A stretch of 64,000 nucleotides of DNA from Steinernema hermaphroditum (Eukaryota; Nematoda; Chromadorea; Rhabditida; Steinernematidae), in contig JAUCMV010000009.1 in NCBI GenBank assembly GCA_030435675.1, forward strand, positions 1 through 64,000, in the 5' to 3' direction. Positions 17,979 through 26,318 of the stretch are shown one piece after another. The position numbers and the translations under genes were made by a program. The notes under the pieces are model-generated. The model saw nothing but the letters and a program-made list of their open reading frames with translations, did no database searches and was not told the origin of the DNA. The first letter of the stretch is position 1. Each line of letters begins with the position of its first letter.

Positions 17979-19195
17979 TCATTTCGAAAAATTCACCTCT
18001 GGCGGAACTGCTAATCTGGGAAAAACATCTTCCAATGCACAAGGGAAGGAATCATACAATAGCTGAAGTCAGAACAAAATACTGGATGAAAAGCTTGCGA
18101 CAAAAAGTAAATACAACTTTACAAAAATGTGTCCAGTGTCAGAAGTACAACAAAAGACCGATGTCTTATCCGGACATGCAGGGCTTACCCTCCAGGAGAG
18201 TATTGAGATGCAGACCCTTTGAGCACATAGGAGTAGACTTTTTCGGACCTTTGTCGACCAAAGACACAGACCAAAACACGATGAAAAAATCATACGGTTG
18301 TATATTTGTTTGCTCTACTACAAGACTAATTCACTTGGAATTACTGAAGGATGTGAGTACCACATCGTTTTTAAGAGCATTTAAAAAATTTACGAGTAGG
18401 AGAACGGTTCCAAAATCAATCACTAGTGATAATGCACCTACCTTTGAACTGGCTGATGAAATACTGAAAACTTTTGCAAAAGAGATTTTCGAAAATAGCG
18501 AAGTAATACAATTTACGGCAAAGAGTGAAATAAAATGGAGCCGAATTACACCATATGCACCCTGGGAAGGTGGCATGTATGAGCGATTGATCGGCTCAGT
18601 GAAAAGATCAATGTATAAAACGTTGCAGAACAAAAAAGTATCATTCGAGGAACTAGAATGTTTGCTAATTCAAATTGAAGGAATGTTAAATGAAAGGCCA
18701 TTGACTCACGTTGATACGGACGAAGATGAGTTCCAGATCTTGCGGCCGGCGGATATCTTGCACCCTGGATCTGAATTAACATTGCATTACGATAAAGATA
18801 TACGTGATGAAATACAAGATGGTGATTACAATCCACGAATGCTCCACCAAACAATACAATCGAGAAAAAAGGTGTTAAATCAATTCCAAAGTACAACAGA
18901 ATTACTCGAAAGGTACTGGACGATTTGGAGCAAACAATATCTGCTCGAATTACACGACGTTCACAAGAAAAATATGGAAATTTCAACAAAAAAATCAAAG
19001 AATCTTCCATACATAGGACAGTTAGTACTGATTATGGATGAACATCTTCCCAGAAACAGCTGGAAGATGGCTAGAGTAGTAGAAGTAGTCGAAACTACTG
19101 ACAACAACGTCAGAAAATTGAAACTAAAAATGTCGAACCATAATACAGTCTGGAGAACAGTGAACAGAGTCATTCCGTTAGAAATTTCTCAATAA
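17951..19195 (+). CDS. BEL integrase with C-terminal DUF5641-like domain
   Basis: 414 codons from ATG 17951. An HHCC-type zinc-binding start (HLPMHKGRNHT, CVQCQKY) precedes the DDE core: VDFFGPL (first Asp), SDNAPTF (second Asp), and APWEGGMYERL (Glu). The C-terminal WSKQYLLEL...NLPYIGQLVLIMDE...W is the DUF5641 tail of Pao integrases. All three catalytic residues are present and the frame is open to the stop, making it the best preserved gene of this element. It inserts cDNA into chromosomes. Confidence 0.85.
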   Translation: MEEDAKHPIIISKNSPLAELLIWEKHLPMHKGRNHTIAEVRTKYWMKSLRQKVNTTLQKCVQCQKYNKRPMSYPDMQGLPSRRVLRCRPFEHIGVDFFGPLSTKDTDQNTMKKSYGCIFVCSTTRLIHLELLKDVSTTSFLRAFKKFTSRRTVPKSITSDNAPTFELADEILKTFAKEIFENSEVIQFTAKSEIKWSRITPYAPWEGGMYERLIGSVKRSMYKTLQNKKVSFEELECLLIQIEGMLNERPLTHVDTDEDEFQILRPADILHPGSELTLHYDKDIRDEIQDGDYNPRMLHQTIQSRKKVLNQFQSTTELLERYWTIWSKQYLLELHDVHKKNMEISTKKSKNLPYIGQLVLIMDEHLPRNSWKMARVVEVVETTDNNVRKLKLKMSNHNTVWRTVNRVIPLEISQ

Positions 19196-19484
19196 TTACG
19201 GAATAATTACAAACTACACCTACAAAGTACAATTATAGTTGAAGAAAAGACAAACAAATGAAACAGAAAAGAAACAAATACGCCAAGAAAGAGAATATAC
19301 GTGAGAAAATGGAGAATTATCCGCAGAAACAGACAGTCTAAAAATGGAGACGAATAGGAACGAAAAAGTGACAAACAACAGACACTGTCGGCGACAATGG
19401 CAATAGTGATGAAGGATTCATCGGATCAACTAAGCCGCCGAATCCTTCATCACTCAGACTAGGCTAGTTAGATCACATATCGCT
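19196..19484. other. 3' flank of BEL composite and leader of the next Pao element
   Basis: A purine-rich tract (19240-19380) like a polypurine region is followed by TGTCGGCGACAA at 19386, identical to the LTR start at 1692. A perfect 15-bp hairpin (19405-19419 with 19440-19454, 20-base loop) lies 30 bp before the next gag ATG. Either a truncated LTR or a direct element-to-element junction. Confidence 0.5.
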
Positions 19485-21083
19485 ATGAGCGATCTTCCAT
19501 CCCCACCCGCCGGCATCCTCGTCACTCGCGGCCCCCGCGCCACCATCACAAAGGCGACCAAAGCGGTCGCCGCGAGTATCACAGACGCGCAGACCGTAGC
19601 CACAACACCGTACACTTTCCCCGACGATGCGGGAAAGTGCATCAGCTACATCACTGATCACGCTCTGTTGATCACAAAGGCGAAAGCCACCATCCGAGCC
19701 ACACTCGAGCGCTTGGAAGGTGCGCTCGCCGGGTACCAGCAGTCGTTGGTGGGCCTCTCGGACAGCCAGATGGCCGACGAAGAGAGAGCCCATGACTTCT
19801 ACTGGGACCTTGCAGAGGATCACAAAAGCTCGGCCAACAATTTGCTCGATCACTTGGAGCATCGCTCCCTCGAGCTTCAAGCGCAGCAAGCGCTCTGGGA
19901 TGGAGATCAATCCAGAAGGGAGTCACCCAGCCCATCACCAATGGCAATGACTCAGCTCATCACAAGGGCACCTTCGCCCAGTCCGCAAAACTCCTCATCC
20001 GCGCTTCATTTGAAGCCGGTCCCTCTGCCCACGTTCAGAGGAGACGTGGCGGCATTTGATCACTTTCTAGCAACGTTCGAATCACGCGTTAATCGCACGT
20101 CACTCAGTGATGACGACAAGTACTACTACTTGTGCGAGTCATTGGAAGGCGAGGCGAAGAGGTTGATCTACGGGTTTACTCCCGGAGGCCAAAGCTATCA
20201 GCCGGCCGTCGAGCTGCTGAAGAATCGCTACGGCCAAAAGATCACGCTGCTGGATACGCTCGTCGGGCAACTGCAATCAACCGCAGCAGCCTCAGACCAA
20301 ATCAGCGACCAGCGAAGATTATTCGACAAACTGCAGGTGATCACGTGCCAATTGGCCGCAAAAGGAGAGTCGCTGGACACCCGTTCGACCATCACTCAGA
20401 TCAGGTCGAAATTCAACGTTGAGATCCAGAGGGCATCACTCCGCGACGAGCGGAAGCACTCACATTGGAGCTTCAACGATCTGATGGAATCCCTGGATCG
20501 AATCATCGAAGAAGAGGAAACCATCACGAGGAACACCAAGTCCTCAAACCCCACCACGGCGCCCCGGATGCAGCAGAATCCACGGCAGCCGAGAGCCCCC
20601 ACCAAGGAGGGACAAGCCCAGAAGATCACCTTCCGGACCTCGACGACCGCGTCGAACGGTTCCCGCACGAAGGCCAAATGCATCTTCTGTCCTGGAGATC
20701 ACCGTTCGGCTGAATGTCACGTAGTGGCATCACAGTACGATCGTGAGAAGCACTTTATGAATCAAATGATGTGCCTCAACTGCACCTCCAAGCAGCACGG
20801 AGTTGCCGAATGCCCATCTACGGGCAGATGCTTCTATTGCAAAAAGAAGCATCACAGCAGCCTCTGTCGCAATCTGAAGCAGACGACGAACGCAGGCGGG
20901 ACAAGTCAAAGCCTCCGAAAGCAGCTGACAAGCCAGGAGACAAGTCCTCAACGCAGCCGAAGTCAGCCACAGCTGACACTGCCTTTGTCATCTGCGACCC
21001 CACAGATGGTTCACCGAGAATCATCACGCATTCTCCTGGAAAGGGAGACATCACTGCCGCCACAGGCACCGCAATCAACGTGA
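19485..21083 (+). CDS. Pao gag (532 aa) with three zinc knuckles
   Basis: ATG at 19485. A long helical N-terminal region (residues 60-150) is followed by a proline/serine-rich hinge, then the DUF1759-type core (LPTFRGDVAAFDHFLATF... LLKNRYGQ) and three CCHC-like knuckles: CIFCPGDHRSAEC, CLNCTSKQHGVAEC, CFYCKKKHHSSLC. Gag similarity ends near residue 475; the remaining codons to 21083 overlap the pol frame and are probably not native. Gag binds and packages genomic RNA. Confidence 0.85.
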   Translation: MSDLPSPPAGILVTRGPRATITKATKAVAASITDAQTVATTPYTFPDDAGKCISYITDHALLITKAKATIRATLERLEGALAGYQQSLVGLSDSQMADEERAHDFYWDLAEDHKSSANNLLDHLEHRSLELQAQQALWDGDQSRRESPSPSPMAMTQLITRAPSPSPQNSSSALHLKPVPLPTFRGDVAAFDHFLATFESRVNRTSLSDDDKYYYLCESLEGEAKRLIYGFTPGGQSYQPAVELLKNRYGQKITLLDTLVGQLQSTAAASDQISDQRRLFDKLQVITCQLAAKGESLDTRSTITQIRSKFNVEIQRASLRDERKHSHWSFNDLMESLDRIIEEEETITRNTKSSNPTTAPRMQQNPRQPRAPTKEGQAQKITFRTSTTASNGSRTKAKCIFCPGDHRSAECHVVASQYDREKHFMNQMMCLNCTSKQHGVAECPSTGRCFYCKKKHHSSLCRNLKQTTNAGGTSQSLRKQLTSQETSPQRSRSQPQLTLPLSSATPQMVHRESSRILLERETSLPPQAPQST

Positions 21084-23893
21084 TCACGGGACAGACGGAT
21101 CGTATCCATATGTTCCTAGACACGTGCGCTTCACGCTCACTCCTGAGCAATGAGTTTGCCAAAAAACTCAATCTCCGTTCCGAAAGGAAAGAAGTCCTGC
21201 AGCTTCAACCGTTTGGAGCCGCGAGTCCAAGTCCAACCGAATGCGACGTTGTGACCCTGCGGATTCAAGACGCCTTCGGAACGAGTCACGACATGAAGGT
21301 CTACACCACGAACGGCCTTCACAGCTGTCTCAGGAAGACACCCATCTCAGGAGAAGACGCTCACTACATCCAATCGAATCAGTTCCGGCTGGATGAATCT
21401 CAGACATCGCCGGACCCCTTCGTGCCAGACCTCATACTCGGAAGCGAGTACGTATGGCACTTCCTCAACACCAGTCGCCAGACCGAAGACCTCCCATCAG
21501 GTCGCCAACTGATCCCAACACGTTTCGGTTACGTCATCTCAGGGACACCAAAGCCCCAAGAGACTACGAAGACTATCACCGAAATCACACCAGTGATGAC
21601 GATCACAGAGCCCGAGAAGACGAAGGCTCCCGAACAATCACGAACGACGTTCGAAGAAGATCGCCACACATGGGAGAAGACACTGGCACTCGACAACGTT
21701 GGAGCGCTCGACAACGGCACTCCCTCCAGCAAGCAAATTGCTGCCCTCAACGCCCAGATCGTGTCAAACTTCACCACCACGGTGGAGAAAAGAGACGACG
21801 AATACTACGTCCAGTTCCCCTGGAAGGAAGACATCTGTGCGGACCTTCCGACGAACTTCTCCATCGCACTCCATCGACTTCGATCAGTGCTCCGCACATA
21901 CAAGTCGCAACCAAAAGTACTCGATCAGTACGACGGAGTCTTCCAAGACCAGCTGAATCAAGGCATCATCATGGAGGTCGGCCCCGAAGAACGCCGCAGT
22001 CCGAAGGGCATCCTCCACTACTTGGCACACCAAGCCGTCCTCACGCCGCAAAAGGAGACGACGAAGTTACGCATCGTCTTCGACGCGTCGGCTCACTTCA
22101 AAGAGAAGCATTCCCTAAACGACGTCATGCATCAGGGACCCACACTGCTCCCCGACCTCGTTGGTTTTCTCCTACGCTTCCGGATTCACGACATCGTCAT
22201 CGTCGGAGATGTCGAAAAAGCCTTCTTGCAAGTCCGACTTCAAGAAAGCGAACAAGACGCAACACGCTTCCTCTGGATCCACGACCACAGTCGTCCCGTC
22301 ACAGAGGACAACCTGCGAGTATTCCGATATACTCGCGTCCCGTTCGGAATCAACGCCTCGCCATTCTTGTTGGCGCAGACGATCCGTCACCACCTGCTGT
22401 CCTCGCCCGATCAGGACCTGGCACAATCACTGGTGGACAACACCTACGTAGATAACGTCATCTACACAGCCAAAACAGAATCCGAAGCCACGAAATTCTA
22501 TCAGGATGCCAAAAGGACATTCGCCGACATCAACATGAATCTCCGCGAATTCCTCTCGAACAGCGACAACATCAACCGCTCACTGAAGGACGAAGACAAA
22601 GCGAAGTCTTCAAACCAGAAGATCCTCGGAATGGAGAGGGACGCTCAAACGGATGAACTTCGACTCAAAATCCGCATCACAGAGTCAGACAAACTGACCA
22701 AAAGGTTCATTGCCCAGCAAGTGGCAAAGATCTTCGACCCCACATCACTGCTTGCCCCCTTGACCTTGAAGGCCAAGCTTTTCATTCGCTCCTTATGGTC
22801 ATCTCAATATGATTGGGACACACCACTAAAGGACGATGACGCCACCAAATGGACAAGCGTTCTGGAGTCGATGAACAACTTTGAAAAATCACTGCCCCGC
22901 TGCGCCAATGAACCGAATGCAGAATATTCCCTCGTCACCTGCACAGACGCCAGCGGAGACGCTATCGCCGCATGTGTCTACCTATGCTCTAAGCATCACT
23001 CACGGCTACTCATGGCTAAGTCCAAACTCACGCCAAACAAGAGTAAGCCGACCATGCCGAAGCTCGAGCTCAGCGCTATCACACTGGGTATGAGAATCAC
23101 TCAGTTCGTCCAAGAACAGATTGAATCGAAACTGGTCATCAAAGACATCATCATACTCTCAGACTCCCAGATAGCTCTCGCATGGATCAAGAACAAGAAA
23201 AGCTCCAAAGATGACGGAATCTACGTCAATAACCGCAGAGCTGAGATCCGCCGACTCACAGAGGAGCTCGAACACAAGGGAATCTCCGTCCAATTCGGGT
23301 ACATCAACACTCACGTGAACCCAGCCGACTGTGCTACAAGGGGACTCGAAAAGGACGAACTACAACACCATTTCTGGTGGACCGGTCCCATCTACGCAAC
23401 CAGGGACAAAACGCAATGGCCGCCAACAACCGAACTCTTCCATCTCCCGAAGGACCCATCGGTGGTACTCATACCAGAAAGCGCAGAGTTCTGTGTAACA
23501 GTCAACACAGTCGACTTTGGAGAAGACGTCTTCCCCATATCACGATGGTCCACCATCAGGAAGAGCGAAAGGATCATGGCCTACATCCTCAGGTTCATCA
23601 AGAACACTGTACAGGCCCTCCCTTCACAAACACGAGACCGTATCCACGCCGAGCTGAAGATTCCCAAATCAGCTACCCCATCCCGGACTCTTCAGACTGC
23701 TGAGCTCAAAGCAGCAAACGTCGCGATCATCCGACTCCATCAAGCTCACATGAATCTGAAGACGAAGCCCATCAAGAATCTTGTCGTCTTCAACGACCAC
23801 GACGGACTGATCCGCTGCAGGGGCGATTTGGAAAATCACAAACCAGCGCAAATCGGAAACACCCTATCCTCATTCAAGGAAACACCCACTTAG
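20771..23893 (+). CDS. Pao pol: protease, reverse transcriptase, RNase H (1040-codon frame)
   Basis: The frame has no ATG at its head and lies in the -1 frame relative to gag, overlapping it by 313 bp; real pol codons begin around 20890. Aspartic protease MFLDTCASRSLLS (a DTC variant of DSG), then FPWKEDI, LRIVFDASAH, GDVEKAFLQVRL, YTRVPFGINASPFLL, TYVDNVIY, then RNase H with TCTDASGDAIAA and LSDSQIALAWI, and NPADCATRGL. It leaves frame near 23860 before the integrase. A continuous 1,000-codon frame suggests recent activity of this family. Confidence 0.87.
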   Translation: MPQLHLQAARSCRMPIYGQMLLLQKEASQQPLSQSEADDERRRDKSKPPKAADKPGDKSSTQPKSATADTAFVICDPTDGSPRIITHSPGKGDITAATGTAINVITGQTDRIHMFLDTCASRSLLSNEFAKKLNLRSERKEVLQLQPFGAASPSPTECDVVTLRIQDAFGTSHDMKVYTTNGLHSCLRKTPISGEDAHYIQSNQFRLDESQTSPDPFVPDLILGSEYVWHFLNTSRQTEDLPSGRQLIPTRFGYVISGTPKPQETTKTITEITPVMTITEPEKTKAPEQSRTTFEEDRHTWEKTLALDNVGALDNGTPSSKQIAALNAQIVSNFTTTVEKRDDEYYVQFPWKEDICADLPTNFSIALHRLRSVLRTYKSQPKVLDQYDGVFQDQLNQGIIMEVGPEERRSPKGILHYLAHQAVLTPQKETTKLRIVFDASAHFKEKHSLNDVMHQGPTLLPDLVGFLLRFRIHDIVIVGDVEKAFLQVRLQESEQDATRFLWIHDHSRPVTEDNLRVFRYTRVPFGINASPFLLAQTIRHHLLSSPDQDLAQSLVDNTYVDNVIYTAKTESEATKFYQDAKRTFADINMNLREFLSNSDNINRSLKDEDKAKSSNQKILGMERDAQTDELRLKIRITESDKLTKRFIAQQVAKIFDPTSLLAPLTLKAKLFIRSLWSSQYDWDTPLKDDDATKWTSVLESMNNFEKSLPRCANEPNAEYSLVTCTDASGDAIAACVYLCSKHHSRLLMAKSKLTPNKSKPTMPKLELSAITLGMRITQFVQEQIESKLVIKDIIILSDSQIALAWIKNKKSSKDDGIYVNNRRAEIRRLTEELEHKGISVQFGYINTHVNPADCATRGLEKDELQHHFWWTGPIYATRDKTQWPPTTELFHLPKDPSVVLIPESAEFCVTVNTVDFGEDVFPISRWSTIRKSERIMAYILRFIKNTVQALPSQTRDRIHAELKIPKSATPSRTLQTAELKAANVAIIRLHQAHMNLKTKPIKNLVVFNDHDGLIRCRGDLENHKPAQIGNTLSSFKETPT

Positions 23894-24407
23894 CGAAGCT
23901 CCTACTTCGGGACGCTCATGGATACGGAAACTCTTTCCACGCTCACAGATCGCTGAATCACACGATCTCCACACTCCGAGAACACTTCTGGATCACCAAA
24001 GTACGGAATCAGGCCAAACAAGTCATCATTGCGTGCATCGCATGTCAAAAGTTCAACGGCCTCCCGTACCGCTATCCCGACATGGATCATCTTCCAGAAT
24101 GCCGAGTGCTACAGTCCACCGCCTTCGCTCATGTCGGATTGGACTACTTTGGCCCACTCACCGTCCAGCTGATGAATTCAGAAGAGATCACAGACAAAGC
24201 CTACGGCGTGATCTTCACGTGTATGACTACACGACTCCTCCACCTGGATCTCGTTAGCGACAACACCACGGTTCAGTTCTTAAACGCCGTGCGTCGCTTC
24301 TTTCGACGAGGAGTACCACTCTCCATCTGCTGCGACAACGCTCCCACATTCCTACTCGGCGAATCCCTTCTGACTGAAGCAGCAACCCTAATTTCGTCGG
24401 ACGACAC
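23860..24407 (+). pseudogene. Pao integrase, N-terminal half (truncated)
   Basis: In the frame one base off pol: HHCC-type start (AHGYGNSFHAHRSLNH ... CIACQKF), then VGLDYFGPL (first Asp) and CCDNAPTFLL (second Asp). It stops being integrase after LISSDDT at about 24407, where recombinase codons begin in the same frame. The catalytic Glu and the C-terminal domain are missing. Confidence 0.83.
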
Positions 24408-25326
24408 TGTGGTGCAGTCGGCCGCTGCAGCCCTCAAGTGGAACATGAAGTTCTCTCCTGGCAGCAACCCAGTCGACTCCGTGTGGATACGTGCGTTCCT
24501 AGATGGTCTTCGGCGTCAAGCCCCGTGTTGGAGAGTGCTCACATAAGCCGACCGTCGCTCACATTGTGTTTATTCGTAACTGAGGATCTTGCGCCGTGGC
24601 GCGATAGTTATGGCACAGACAGACATAAAAGATGTGTTACCCAACAATAACACGTAGTACACCAGATGTTCTCGCCGTTGTCGGCGCTGGCTATGTGATC
24701 AAAGGTCGCGATTAGTCACGAATCGCGACACCCCGCCTGTTCAACACCACCCGAAGGTAACGGAGGCTGAAATGCGTCTCATTGCAGGCTGGGAGCCGCC
24801 TACCATCAAAGACCGTCGCATGGTCACCTACTTGTGCCTCCTGTATGCAGCATGTCTCCGACCATCGGAAGGTCTGCAGCTGTTATGGAATCAAATCAAC
24901 TTCTCGGACTCGGATATGCAGATTCGGGTCGAGAAAGACAAGACGCGCAAGGAAGGGCCGCCTCGCATCACTCCCATACAGAAGTCATCATCATCGCTTT
25001 GTGCAGTCCATATATTGCAAAACTGGTTGCAAGTGGCTCCCAAGTCCGAGTTCGTCTTCCCAAGCTTAAGGAATCCCAAAATCGCTTTCTCTTATGGTGC
25101 CGCTAGGAAGGAACTAGCCCGACTGGTTGGCGCGCTTGGACTGCAGGAAAACTTGACTCTACATGGATTTCGCGGCGGATCCGCGACAGCTGCAATAGCC
25201 AACGGTGCACCCATCGACGAAGTGATGAGGTTCGGCGGATGGAAACGACAAGCTACTCTAGATGCCTACGTTGAAGTCTCAGCCGCCACTGTGCCTACTG
25301 CGTCCGCTTCCTTTGATTATCTCTAG
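24408..25326 (+). pseudogene. Tyrosine recombinase, locus 2 (split by solo LTR)
   Basis: The 5' codons (VVQSAAAALKWNMKF ... LRRQAP) are followed by a 205-bp LTR, after which the catalytic domain resumes at 24731 and is open from ATG 24772 to 25326 (184 aa). Arg, Lys, HxxR, Trp and Tyr residues are all retained; one residue differs from locus 1 (ITPIQK for ITPIRK). The catalytic domain alone could be expressed, but the core-binding region is cut off. Confidence 0.83.
24526..24730 (+). mobile_element. 205-bp solo LTR, TSD CCCCG
   Basis: Begins TGTTGGAGAG and ends CGCGACA, flanked by CCCCG at 24521-24525 and 24731-24735. Locus 1 has a single CCCCG at the equivalent site (near 4086). TG...CA ends and a 5-bp duplication mark an LTR retrotransposon solo LTR. 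Confidence 0.93.
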
Positions 25327-25331
25327 TGTCG

Positions 25332-25497
25332 ATGTTGTATATGTTGTTTTGATATCGCTTAGTGCGTGATTCTATTGTTACCGCTGTTCCGTTGATCATA
25401 ATTGTTACCTTACGAGCTTGAACTGCATAAAGCATCCCTATTGTGACAAGAGGCGGTATCTTTGGGGTTTACGTTAGAAGAGAGAGGTTTAGTGGTC
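25332..25497 (+). repeat. Left arm of recombinase-element inverted repeat, unpaired
   Basis: Matches 4685-4850 with two changes. No right arm follows. Confidence 0.9.
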
Positions 25498-25554
25498 TTC
25501 TACGCGAAGATGAAATGTACTTTTTCGCGTAGAAGTGCGAAGCGCTTCGGAGCG

Positions 25555-25815
25555 AAAAAGGTACAGATCGTCACAAAATCGATAATCCACCAATCAGCAC
25601 ATATTTAAGCCCCGCCCTAAAGATTGGATAGAAAGTGGGCGGAGTTTCATGGAAATTGGGCGGAGTTTCATGGAATCTGAATAATTATTAATCAATTATT
25701 AATTAATTAGTTATTAATTAATTAACTGTGTGACGATTGGTTGTCAACTGATTTTTGTTTCATGAACCTGATGATCAATGATCACCTGATGATGACCTGA
25801 TGATCAATGATCAGG
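25555..25815. repeat. MITE-like repeat F, copy 1
   Basis: Shares about 215 bp with 28804-29022: GGTACAGATCGTCACA at the start, an AT-rich ATTATTAATT core, TGTGTGACGATTGGTTG, then GATCAATGATCA palindromes. Inverted ATCGTCACA / TGTGACGAT lie near the two ends. This copy has a duplicated GGGCGGAGTTTCATGGAA block. Confidence 0.75.
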
Positions 25816-26318
25816 GTCGGGTTTGGGTGTCGGTTTCGGTTTTTCGGGTCGCGTACCCGAACGCTTCGGGTTCGGTTTCGGTAGACACAACAACTGGCGA
25901 TCAGGAGTGAGAACTTGCTGCGTGGATCAGACCAGCCTGACCAGCAGAGAGCTGAAGCGATCGAAGAAACAACGGTGTTGCTTGTACTATCAAGAAGCCG
26001 TCAAGTGTTGTGGATGTGGGGTCTGTTGGGAAATGCGGATACAAGATGCAACTGGTTTTAAAATGACACGGGTGAGAGTCAAAGTGTCCCAAAGGCACCC
26101 TAAACAATGTTCGGGACCACTGTCTTCCCTGAAGATGCTGGCAGGGATTACGGTACTGTCGTCTGTCCGGCCCCTGCCGATCGTGTCGAGTCACACTTGC
26201 GCACTGCATCGCTAATCCCGCATCTCGTCACCACCTCTTAGATGCTTGAACCTGCGAAATCTGATTAGATTTGAGAAACGGCGCGCGGGATTGGAGGAGA
26301 CCGCATTCAGACGCGGAG
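25816..26318. other. No supported gene; degenerate repeat and upstream region of tail-anchored gene
   Basis: The first 60 bp are GGTTTCGG-type repeats like hAT subterminal arrays. Opposing ORFs of 102 and 130 codons overlap at 25823-26215; neither has a recognisable domain. The cysteine-rich stretch CCGCGVCWEM is noted but not interpreted. Confidence 0.35.

Larger units (their letters stand above)
11006..19385 (+). mobile_element. AT-rich BEL/Pao retrotransposon composite
   Basis: Gag, protease, reverse transcriptase, RNase H and integrase follow in BEL/Pao order, with much higher A+T than the next element. The gag is present twice in part (11006-11910 and from 11911), so the block is a fusion of two related elements. 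Frame changes separate the pol domains. A solo LTR is inserted at 12367-14278. No matching LTR pair is visible; the 3' end may be at 19386, where a TGTCGGCGACAA LTR-start motif appears. Confidence 0.85.
19386..24407 (+). mobile_element. GC-rich Pao retrotransposon, 3'-truncated in integrase
   Basis: Gag-pol with high G+C third positions, unlike the AT-rich BEL upstream. It lacks the end of the integrase, the DUF5641 tail and a 3' LTR; at about 24408 it joins the second recombinase locus. Two frame changes occur (gag to pol near 20900, and pol to integrase near 23860). Confidence 0.85.
24408..25554 (+). mobile_element. Crypton-like tyrosine-recombinase element, locus 2 (both ends truncated)
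   Basis: About 99.6% identical to 3972-4908 outside the inserted LTR; I see only three or four base differences. It lacks the first 113 bp or so of locus 1, where Pao integrase sequence is joined instead. It carries the left arm (25332-25497) and the spacer, but not the right arm; a MITE-like repeat starts exactly at the spacer/right-arm boundary. Confidence 0.85.

Noticed and set aside
19473..19947. Long minus-strand frames opposite Pao gag
   Set aside because: Shadow frames of GC-rich coding sequence; no domain, and the plus strand has clear gag.
20880..20990. Programmed -1 frameshift as an annotation
   Set aside because: No convincing X-XXY-YYZ heptamer with a downstream pseudoknot could be seen by eye.
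21454..22455. 333-codon plus frame inside Pao pol
   Set aside because: Low-complexity R/P/H/S composition typical of an out-of-frame reading; pol motifs are in another frame.
25823..26215. Opposing 130- and 102-codon ORFs as genes
   Set aside because: No domain, starts inside a repeat, and no sign of splice or coding bias.
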